A stretch of DNA of 64,000 bases from Pycnopodia helianthoides (taxonomy: Eukaryota; Echinodermata; Asteroidea; Forcipulatida; Asteriidae), in NCBI GenBank assembly GCA_032158295.1, contig CM063260.1, forward strand, positions 2,242,001 through 2,306,000, written 5' to 3'. Every line of letters begins with the position of its first letter. The stretch's first letter is position 1. A program made the position numbers and the translations under genes. This document shows, in pieces, positions 55,047-64,000 of the stretch. The notes under the pieces were generated by a model. It saw only the letters and a list, made by a program, of their open reading frames with translations, ran no database searches and was not told the origin of the DNA.

Positions 55047-56646
55047 ACACTCATACAATGAAAGTCGCCCATGAATGGTATTTTCATCAAGAACTTCCGA
55101 GTCGAATCCACCCGGCTCGTTTAGTGAGTTGACAGCGGGTACCATCTGCATTCTCTGGCCGCAGCATTCATAAAAGAACGCCGACGAAATGTGATTCTCC
55201 AAAAGTTTGCCTTGAACTTTGAACGGGAGTTTTGGATATTCAAACTTGTCGACATACTTTTATTGATTTCTAAGTTCAGACGAAATAACTTCGCAGGATT
55301 CCTACTAAAACCATCTTTATAATAGGCTTTCAGATTAGTACAAAAACAAGTAGACAATGAACCTCTTCCTTTTTCACAAAATTGCATCACACTTTTTATA
55401 TGCTTGTTTGTTGGGGTGTTGGGGTGTTTGTTTGTTTGTTTGTTGGGGTGTTGGGGTGTTTGTTTGTTGAGGGTGTTGGGGTGTTTGTTTGTTTGTTTGT
55501 TTGAGGGTGTTGGGTGTTTGTTGTTGTTTGTTGGGTGTTGGTGTTTGTTTGTTTGTTTGTTGAGGGTGTTGGGGTGTTTGTTTGTTTTGTTTGTTTGTTT
55601 GTTTTGTTTAGTTGGTTTTTTTTCAGTGGGGGGGGGGGGGGAGTTTTCCAGATGACCACCGGTATAGTTTATGACAACTTCACGGTCTTGTGCACATGCA
55701 TATAGGCCAGACTTATCCAGGAAGGATAATGATTCACCAACAGTCACTTTATCCCCCCCCCCCCATTTCCTCCCGGAATCCCTCGACCCCCATGCTAATT
55801 GAATTAAACCGAAAACCAGTGGGGTAACTGTCTTCCCAAATTCAGGAAAAACACGGTGGGGAACAGCATGAAGGAAAAAATTGCAAGATAAATAAAAAAA
55901 ACGGATATTTATCCGGTATGCCTTATTAGAAATTGGTACTGATTGATGTTTATATCTGTGTCCATTCGGGCAAACGCCGATGCTAGAATAATACTGGTTT
56001 GTCATTGTAGTTATAGTCGATGCTTTTACAGCAAAACAACAACATTAAAAGGTTTAAACGTTTCCCCTGCCTTTGATAAGCTTTGAATTTGAGCTCCCCT
56101 CCCCCAACCTTTGCACCCTCCATGCCCTAGATGATCAAGTCTGGCGCCGTCGCTGACCATGAAAGCATGAAGTTTCTTGGGAAAATCGGCCAGAAACCGG
56201 ACCTACAACCCCCCCCCCCTTCCCGATCATGCGTTTGCCCCCCCCCCCCGCCCCGCCCCACCACCACCAAACGTCCACGTCTGTGTCATGTCCCCGCCCC
56301 TACCGTTATGTTATTGACATTACAAAACGGTAACCAGTCAATCAAAATGAATATCGCTATGCTGATTGGCCCCCTGCTGGATGACATGTAAATTTAGAGC
56401 GATCAGGTGCGTTGAACTCGTTTGTTTACCCTCAGAAAAGTCATAAACAACAGAAAACCAATGAGGATCACAGTACTGATCGGTGAGGGCTCTTCGATCA
56501 ATATTGGTGTACCATGTGTGTATGTATGCACCACGTATAGGGGACACGTCCACACCGAACTCGAAGTTAATAGTAATCGGGTTGAACTCTGCGCTATCAC
56601 TCAATAATCATCCTCTGTCTGTGGGCGAAGTGTACTTTGAGACGCA
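55047..56646. other. Spacer between oxidoreductase copy 2 and cytidine deaminase
   Basis: Contains the GTTT/GGGGTGTT array, poly-C and poly-G runs (55753-55765, 55629-55641, 56211-56219, 56239-56253) and about 250 bp of more even composition before the CDA start. No coding exon recognised. A long minus-strand frame at 55121-56005 is low-complexity Asn/Thr/Lys/Gln coding produced by the array. Confidence 0.6.
55405..55641 (+). repeat. GTTTGTTTGTTTGTTGGGGTGTTGGGGT-type array plus poly-G
   Basis: Compound tandem repeat of GTTT runs and GTTGGGGTGTTGGGGT blocks, closing with a G13 run. The plus strand has many G4 tracts separated by short loops. Confidence 0.85.
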
Positions 56647-59600
56647 ATGGCAGATCCAGTGATTCCAGGTAATGACCAAAACAGTTACAATTGTAAATAG
56701 AAGTCATTTTTACTACTACTGTCCTTTTGTTGTATCATGGAGGTGGGTAGGTAGAAACTAAACAATCTGTGTCCAACGTCTTGGCTTGCTTGCTTGGACC
56801 ATAGAGAAAGGAAAGAGTGCTTTCTCTGTGCTTGGACTGACCTTCTTCGATCCACTACCATGACTACATGGGTGTAATGTGTTGTTGCTTATTATTATTG
56901 TGTGTTGAACCATAGAGCAATGGCCAGTGTTGGGGGCTTTATAGGGTTAGAATTATATGAGTAGGTTTGAATAGTATGGGATGTTTAGAAATGGGAGAAA
57001 TTTGCAATCAAAATCTGATGAGGTTAGAATAGGAAACTACATCTGACATGAGGGCTGTTGCTGTTGTTGGGCACAACATCCAAGCGTTTAACCACTGTGA
57101 CGATAGGTTTAGAAATCTGTATACGACCGTAACATAGTGTGCCACTTATTTGTATGTCATGGTTATGTGAACATGAACTGTGTATAGGCATGAATGTTCA
57201 TGAATGTTTCCTGTGTAAAGTCGCACAATCAATTCATGATTGGGTCAGCTGGGTTAATCAATCAGCTGGGTTAGCCTTTTTTGAGGGTGTATGTTCAGGA
57301 ACCCAGTGACATTATGATGAATCAAAATTTATGAAGCAGGGGGCATGGGATTGGGGGGTGGGGGTAGGGGTAGGGGGTAGGGGGGAGGAGGTTAGCCAGT
57401 TGACCTGGATCTGGAATTGTTGTTCACATTTGCTGAGAAAAGATGGGGAGGTGCTTATTTCCTCGGTTTACAATTCTTTTTCATAAATACATGTACAAAT
57501 AAAACCGGTAGTTCGTGAGAAAGATGCCCAGACACCCTTCATCTGTCTAGCACCATCAGTGGAGGTTGGTTCTTACTGATCAATGTGAAAAAAACCCACT
57601 TATTTTGGTATTTTTGTCTTATATCTGCAGAAGAAATCAAGAAGTTAATCGCACACTGCCAAGAGGCTAAGGCGGCTGCTTACTGTCCGTACAGCAAGTT
57701 TAGAGTGGGAGCTGCTCTCTTGACCACAGATGGTCAAATTATCACTGGTAAGCTGCAAATGTTACTGCATGAGGAGTTTTTAACTATTGGGGGGGGGGGT
57801 GCAAGCGGGGACAAAGATATTACTTGTGGGGCTTTGTTGTATTTGAACCATTCATGTGTGCATTTTTTGGGAGGGGGGAAGAGGGAGGGGGTGGGAGTTT
57901 TGCCCCCTGCTGGTTATGCCACTGTGCTCATATTCGGTACCTTATGGATGGAGACGAAGACAAAACAAAAAAAGGGAAACCAAAAGGTCGCCATATGGAA
58001 AATTCTAAAGACCGGGTTGTTCCACAAGAAATTTGTGTACAAAGTCTATTGGAAGATATTAAAGGTACACGCTGCCTTGAATCGGCCGAGTTGGTCAATA
58101 AAAAGTTTGAAAACCGTTTGTTATAAATTGCATATGGTTAGAAAGATGTTTTAAAAGTTTAATACAATGATCCACACAAATATGCCTCGAAATTGCGTGG
58201 TTTTCCTTTTACGTCGTGAACTAACACAGTCGGCCATTTTATGGAGTCAAACTTTTGACTCCACAAAATGGCCGACCGTGTTAGTTGCAAAGTTCAAGGA
58301 AAACCACGCAATTTTGAGGCATATTTGTGTGGATCATTGTATTCTACTTTTAAAACATCTTTCTAACCATATGCATTTTATAACAAACAATTTTATAGAC
58401 CAACTCGACCGATCCTAGGCAACGTGTACCTTTAAGTACAGGGACAAAGGGGCATATTTGAGAATGTGTGTGTTCAACTTCCTTGTCCCCCCCCCCCCCC
58501 TCGATCCCTAAAAAGCTCCACTCTTAAGTGCTTGACGATTCAAACATTATATTGATTATGCTGGTTCTTTTTCTGATTATAACAAAAAAGTACAATAAAA
58601 AGGCTTTGAAACATCACATTGTAATGAAAACAGTGATTGCTCCCATACAGACCAAACAATACTTTAACCATGATTGAAATTCATACCGGAAGGTAATGGA
58701 CCTAACACTATGATGTCATCACACTGCCATCTTAGAGGTGAAACTATGACGAGACAATGAAAAGCGTGCAGCTACATACGCGCGGCGCACAGGATCTGCC
58801 AATGGAATATTTTCTTTTGATCTCTAGCCGAGGGCGCCCTACTCAAATGAAGCCTTGTGCATCAGGTCTATTGATCAAAATGAGGACCTTATCTTTAATT
58901 TTTTTTTTTTTTTTTTCAAACAGGCTGCAATATTGAAAATGCATCTTACACTCTTGGTGTTTGTGCTGAGAGGTGTGCCATCTTCAAGCAGTATCTCAAG
59001 GTCATAACAAGTTCAAAGCCATCGCTGTCGCCAGGTAAGTACATTCACAGCCACCACTTAGGCCCTGGCTCTTAAGTAGCTCCTTTAAGTAGCGGCAGTA
59101 AACACTGATCCTGTCAGACAAACAAGATCCTAGATGCCCCCCCCCCCACTAAGCCCCACCCGGCATCCTTATCCCCTTTCATCCTGGTGCCTTTTTAACC
59201 AATAATTATGATCTGTTATTGAAAGATCTTTTGTACAATATTATCACCATTTTACAATTTCTATTTGTAAATCCCGTGCCCATTGTCCTTAAGTATTTTT
59301 ACACAATTTTTCAGTCGCTGTTCTGTTGTTTTGTATGTATTTTTCTTGTTGCTATTGTTTTTTGTCATGCCTGGTTTCTTTTTAATGTTTTTAAATGTAC
59401 AGTTTAAAAATTTTGTACGTAGTTTTTATGTAATTGTTTTTTTTTGTTTTCTAGTGTATTTAAATCCAACCATTTTTGTTTATATTGAGGTTGCAAATAA
59501 ATTGATATTCTGTTCTATCCACGGTTTGGTTGCATTGATTTGAAGGGAGAAAAACAAGATGGCTACTTTATTAAAGGTCATTGAACTCATTCTCACTGGC

Positions 59601-60900
59601 CACTGCTTGGTGGCTTGATTGTTTTGTACTTTTATTGTATTGGCATTCTACATATATCTAGCATTTCTGTCAAACCAAATAAAATTTTGTCTGTCATTCA
59701 GTTTTTTAAATTTTATGTAAGTGTTTACTTTTTTGTTCGCTCTCTTTTTTCACAGTGATGTGAAAGACAGTTTCATTTCTCCTTGTGGTGCTTGCAGACA
59801 AGTGATGTTCGAAGTAAGAATCTTTTATCCAATTCCAATCCCCACAAGATCATAAAAAGAGTTTTAAAACTTGCTTTTTTTAGTGTTTAAGTTTTGCTAG
59901 CTTGTAAAAAAAATCAAATATAGTCAATTTTCCTTTGTTCAACCCAAAGTTGTTAAAAAATTTACCCAGTCAGTTTCCTTTTGTGGTTTAAATTATGTTT
60001 ACATATTTATTTTATGAATTATTTAATGCAGTTCTCAGTTAAATGCTTCATGTTGCCAACAGGTATCTGTCATCTGTCTTTCTGAATGAAACTCTCGTCA
60101 TTGTAACGATAACATTACTTTGATTTGGCACTACTTTGTAGTTCAGTTATGAAAAACAACCTTTAAAATTGATTGCTCAATTTTTCATGAAGAAAATGTA
60201 TTTCATTTGAATGTATGTGTTTTTTTATACAGAAGCGTTACAGGGACATTTAGAAAAGAAAGAAATTCATAATAATACATCTTATTTACGATTTATATCT
60301 CACAATATGAATTAGCATAAGATATAACTATATGAAATCTATCTCATAATGACTTTAAACCTCATAATTTTGAGTTAGCATAAGTAATAACTATGAGTAA
60401 TATCTCGTAATTTTGAGTTAGCATCAATTCATAACTTTGACTTGTATCTCTTATCTTTCTTGCTTTTTTCTCTTAAACGCTTCTTTAGTTTGAGTAATGT
60501 TATTATGAATGCTCTATGTTTCTTTGAGAACATTTATTTCATTTGAATGACGTATGTGTTTTTTATACAGAAGTGTTACAGGGACATTTTGAAAAGAAAG
60601 AAAGTCATAATTATAAGTCATATCTACGATTTATATGTATGACTATTAACCACCGGTTCTTTTCATAACCAACACTACTCAAAAGAGATTTAACATGGTG
60701 TCACCGCAAACCTCTCTTGATTCTTCAGTTTTGTTTTTTCATACTTTTCATTTATTATTTCTCAGTTTGGTGGAAAGGACATGAAAGTGTACTTGACGAA
60801 ACCAGATCATTCCTGTAAAGTGACAACCAACGAGGAGCTGTTGCCCGATGGCTTTGATGCTCAGGTCTTGGACATGGTGAAAGTGGAGCCCTCACACTGA
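56647..60900 (+). CDS. CDA: Cytidine deaminase
   Basis: Zinc enzyme of pyrimidine salvage that converts cytidine and deoxycytidine to uridine and deoxyuridine. Five exons: 56647-56668, 57631-57747, 58924-59034, 59756-59813, 60766-60900. The tiny first exon encodes MADPVIP plus one base and joins EEIKKLIAHCQ in phase. Key motifs: CPYSKFRVGAALL, GCNIENASYTLGVCAERCAI (zinc Cys and catalytic Glu in CAE) and SPCGACRQVMFE (the two other zinc Cys). The length would be about 147 residues (human 146). Exon 3 is one base short: after CAIF the conserved frame (AVSQGHNKFKAIAVAS) continues one base out, near 58985-58990. The downstream exons fit only that shifted frame. The lesion is either an assembly deletion in an A run or a real break. 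A 377-bp foldback lies in intron 2. AATAAA at 61066 is the likely poly(A) signal. Confidence 0.93.
58059..58435. repeat. 377-bp near-perfect foldback MITE
   Basis: TTAAAGGTACACGCTGCCTTG to CTAGGCAACGTGTACCTTTAA. The arms meet at GTCAAACTTTTGAC in the centre (about 58250). CCACGCAATTTTGAGGCATA, GGCCATTTTATGGAGTC and their complements are easy to see. TTAA ends, like families A, B and F. In CDA intron 2. Confidence 0.92.
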
Positions 60901-61063
60901 GGACATATGATCAAAAATCCTCTTTTTTCCGCTCATGGCAATCTTTGAATTCTCTACAATGCAGACTCCATTCCTGTGATTTTTCTTTGTTGCAATTTAC
61001 AGAATTATTCACAACATTCATGTTGGAGTGCGATCCACATACACTGCCCAAGCCTCTGTTTTT

Positions 61064-61440
61064 GTAATAAACCTCCAGTGAGAGGCTGTGAAGCTACTCA
61101 TTTTTCATAAATTTGAGGTTTTGTATAATATACCTCCAGTGCGATGCTATATAAGGCTGTACTCATACTTTTGCATAAGAGGTTCGTATAACACGAACCC
61201 CCAGCTTGAGGCTGTAAGGCTATTGTCTTCTTCCTCTTCTTCGTGTATAGATTTTCGTTGCAACAACTTCTTATCAAGGCTGTGAGGCTATACTCATTTT
61301 TTGCATATGAGGTTTTTAGGCTATTCTAAACTCTTATCTCATGCTAGGAGGCTATCTTCATCTTTTTACACAAATGTATTTTGTTATAATCTGCAGCGTG
61401 AGGCTATGAGGCTACTCCCCATCCTCTTGCATTGAAATAT
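61064..61440 (+). repeat. Degenerate 60-bp tandem repeat in the CDA 3' flank
   Basis: About five to six diverged units with CTCCAGTGNGAGGCTGTGAGGCTA followed by CTCATNTTTTGCATAAGAGGTT. It begins at the AATAAA signal, so part may lie in longer CDA transcripts. Confidence 0.7.
61066..61071 (+). terminator. Probable CDA polyadenylation signal
   Basis: AATAAA 166 bp after the CDA stop codon, the first in the 3' flank. Later repeat units have decayed forms such as ATAATATA and ATAACACG at the same place. Confidence 0.5.
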
Positions 61441-61624
61441 TTTAAACTAAAAAAAAAGTGCATTTTTACAGAATTTTATTGTAAAGATATATTTTCAAGC
61501 ATTGTACATTAATCATTTTAGATAAAAACCAATATTGTGATGAGATTTTCATAAACAATATAGTATTTTCTAGCTAAGTAGGCCCACTTCTGTGGTCTTC
61601 TCTATTTTTATTGATATAAGTCCG

Positions 61625-61712
61625 TTAAAGGAACATTACAGAATTGGTAAGAAAAAAAACTTGTAAAATATACTTTTTGGTCACAGATTTACATAAAACT
61701 TACACGGTCTAA
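61625..61712 (+). repeat. MITE family A, truncated copy
   Basis: TTAAAGGAACATTACAGAATTGG through ACACGGTCTAATGATGATGA, about 88 bp, then unrelated sequence. The right end is missing. Confidence 0.85.
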
Positions 61713-62149
61713 TGATGATGACACTGTTAAATAGCAGTGGTGGTGCTGTCCGTGTTATTATACCGTCCAGGAAGGGGAGAAAATACGCATCGGGGAAGCC
61801 GTGAGCGTATTGACTAAAGGCTAGCAAAACAAAACAAGCTTCACTCATTGTCCTCGTGAACAGGGAGTAGTTCTGACCGCCCCCCTCCCCAGCAAAAAAA
61901 AGCAATCGTCAATACGCAGCTATAAAAAAAGTTATTTGCTATTACATTTTACTCTTGTCAAAACATCTGCTGGGGTGGAGGGAGGAGCAGACAGGGTTTG
62001 TATATGGGCCTTGTGTTTGGGATCCAAGTGGATGCTCTTTTAAAGGCACAGTACACGTTCGGTAATGACTCTGAAAATTAATGGCAATAGAAACTTACTT
62101 GGTAAAGAAGTACAGCAGCTTTGGGTAGTATAATGAATTTTGAGAAACT

Positions 62150-63380
62150 ACACTGTAAAAATAATGGGCAAAAATTTACCCAATTTTTTACCCAACGTTG
62201 CTTAAACTATCAACATGCCCATCTTTTAAGTACTTTTCCCCCATCTTAGTTGGGCACTCTAATTGCCAAACAATTGGGTAATATTTCTTCATCAATAGTT
62301 GGGTATATTTTGGTAGCCAACAGTTGGGTAATTTTTTGTTTACCCATTTTCTGGGCATTTAATAAATTATCAATTACCCACTTATTGGGCGTTGCTTTTA
62401 TCCATGATAAATAATTATTAATTACCCATTTATTGGGCTATGATACTATCCAAGATCTGGTTAAATCCGCTAGCTTTTAAGCTATACAACGACCTTGGGA
62501 AACTTTCAAAGGTGAGTAAAAGTTGTCATGTAGTAATTTACAAAATTTATTGTTCTCATGCAAATAATTGGGAAGTTATGTTGACAACTGTTGTTGCTAT
62601 GACAAAACATTGCTGTGGATTCTTCAGTTCTCCCCAAGCTGCCAGACGGAGCAGGGATTGCGCAGTACATTACGGTTTGGTGCATGCATGCCGCGAACGC
62701 AACGGCGAGCGAGGCGTCCAGTGTATGTACATACACACTTTGTAGGCATTCAGCAACAACAGTTCTCAACAGTGAACGACGCAGCCATTACTTAGGCCCG
62801 TACGTGTAGGCCTATAGTAATAGTATAACAGCAAAAACAGTTCTCGGATTCTTGTGAAAGTGTTAGGCTCATAGAATTGATAACTTCCCACTTATTTGCA
62901 TGAGAAAAATAAATCGTGTAAATTAATACATGACAACTTTTACTCACCTTTGAAAGTTTCCCCAAGGTCCTTGTACAGCCCCCTGCTCTCCAACAGCTCT
63001 TCGATACTCCCGTTCGCCGCCATATCTGTGAGCAGCAATGGCGCATAACGCTTTGAAGTATTCACCCAATGTGGTTTAATTTTACCCAACTGTATGTGTT
63101 TATTACTCGTTTTAGGGAAAGATGCCCAACGATGAGGCAGAAGAATATTTTATTTCTATATATAATGGGTAAACCCATCTTCACTTTCTGAGACTGATAA
63201 ATAATACCCAACTGATGTAGTATATTTACCATTTGTTGAGTGTTTTTGTTTCAGTTAACCAACAGGGAAAATGCCACACGTGTTGGAGAAATTATTAACC
63301 AACAAACTCATGAATTATTACCTAGTTTGCCCATTTTCAGATTACCCATCAACTTCTTTGCCCTTCATTTTTACAGTGTA
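62150..63380. mobile_element. 1.2-kb TIR element with TTGGGTAA sub-repeats
   Basis: ACACTGTAAAAATAATGGGC at the left and CTTCATTTTTACAGTGT at the right are inverted, flanked by TA. Both ends hold many TTGGGTAA / TTACCCA repeats (about 62170-62440 and 63060-63350). The middle has an inverted pair (62490-62585 and 62880-62985), a GC-rich patch (62640-62720) and a coding-like exon on the minus strand. No transposase frame seen, so it is non-autonomous. Confidence 0.75.
62948..63023 (-). other. Captured first-exon-like sequence
   Basis: On the minus strand, ATG at 63023 opens 25 codons starting MAANGSIEELLE and ending YKDLGETFK plus one base. They end at a perfect donor (AAAG|GTGAGT, GT at 62946-62947). 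A diverged inverted partial copy of its end plus the donor lies at 62490-62540. No family recognised. Confidence 0.45.
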
Positions 63381-63659
63381 TTAACTTCGAAGTACTACGG
63401 TTATGGAAAATATATCACTTTTTATTCCCCAAATTTGAATCTGAGAAGCGTTCTGTCAGACTACGCTTCTCAGACTGTGTATTCCTATGGGGAATATTCT
63501 TCCTGCGTGGAAATATTCGCTCCGGTTTTTCGGTGATATCTCAAAAACGCGACCACCATTTGAAGTGAAATTTTCACAGGTTAGTTTTATTTGTATATAC
63601 CTACATTGGATTAACATAATCAGGAGGCTACAATTACCAAACGTGTACTGTGCCTTCAA

Positions 63660-64000
63660 TCCACGGTCATGTGCTATTTAGCTACAACATAAAAATGATA
63701 TCAATTATATGTATACTTATAAGATTTTATTAGTTCAGCAAATAGAATTAGCTGTTGCAAACTGCTTACCAACCAAAAGGACCTATGAAATATATGCAAA
63801 AAAATAGTTAATGGCCCGACGTTTCGACCCTAGCAGAGTATTTCTTTAGCAAAAAAGTTTGAGAAAGACTCTGCTTGGATTGAAACGTCAGACCATTAAC
63901 TAATTGCATTTTATTATAGTTTCTGATACATAAATGGTAATTATTACTTCAGTTAATATACAATAAACGTACCCAAAAAGTACACAAGATATGACTACAA
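63660..64000. other. Right end of window, short inverted repeat
   Basis: 63805-63905 is an inverted repeat: TAGTTAATGGCCCGACGTTTCGACCC pairs with the later TTGAAACGTCAGACCATTAACTA. The GAAACGTC core with GAAAGACTCTGCTAGG also occurs at 47272-47320, and a weaker match is near 22625-22680. It is a dispersed repeat often seen in invertebrate genomes. Nothing else recognised. Confidence 0.6.

Larger units (their letters stand above)
62040..63659. repeat. MITE family F, interrupted by a 1.2-kb element
   Basis: TTAAAGGCACAGTACACGTTC at the left (62040) and ACGTGTACTGTGCCTTCAA at the right (63659) are inverted repeats. Without the insert (62150-63380) the element would be about 390 bp, like families A and B, which share the TTAAAGG ends. 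Confidence 0.8.

Noticed and set aside
54775..55202. Two minus-strand frames over the end of oxidoreductase copy 2
   Set aside because: They overlap exon 7 in antisense and the part beyond the stop has no splice sites or family match.
55121..56005. Long minus-strand frame of 294 codons
   Set aside because: Its middle is Asn/Thr/Lys/Gln low complexity made by the GTTT array, with no conserved ends or domain.

Overview
The window looks like nuclear DNA from an invertebrate deuterostome, most likely an echinoderm. That assignment is an inference from gene content and repeat style, not a proof. The genes are vertebrate-like and split by AT-rich introns with GT..AG borders. The spaces between exons are packed with short terminal-inverted-repeat elements (MITEs), tRNA-derived SINEs, minisatellites and one CR1/L2-like LINE. 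No prokaryotic features are present.

Layout, left to right. 60-1796 (+): the 3' end of a family GH31 glycosidase of the sulfoquinovosidase type, probably ending in a membrane-anchor exon. 5671-18119 (+): MTHFR, methylenetetrahydrofolate reductase, 11 coding exons, with a one-base frame disruption in exon 9. 24055-27074 (-): SCO1, a mitochondrial copper chaperone for cytochrome c oxidase. 27505-30943 (+): SRPRB, the beta subunit of the signal recognition particle receptor, head-to-head with SCO1. 31495-33838 (-): a secreted protein with a PAN/Apple-like domain and a farnesoic-acid-O-methyltransferase-like domain. 35967-37319 (-): an intronless family GT92 glycosyltransferase. 41911-47033 and 51473-55046 (+): a tandem pair of Gfo/Idh/MocA (YrbE/inositol-dehydrogenase-like) oxidoreductases. 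Copy 1 has lost the start codon; copy 2 is intact, but a decayed LINE (about 47.6-51.3 kb, minus strand) sits just upstream of it. 56647-60900 (+): cytidine deaminase, five exons, also with a one-base disruption.

The genes are ordinary metabolic and housekeeping genes with no sign of a shared pathway. The unusual content is structural. It includes nested and target-specific MITEs, with empty sites visible by comparing the duplicated introns. It also includes several near-perfect foldback elements, a 31-bp minisatellite made of tRNA B-box-like units, a 1.2-kb C-rich minisatellite with alternating unit lengths, a LINE open frame that starts with a 2A-type motif, and a DNA element that seems to carry a captured first exon. 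Exon borders were read by eye from splice consensus, reading phase and family conservation. Remembered human proteins were used only as family guides; no alignment or database search was run.
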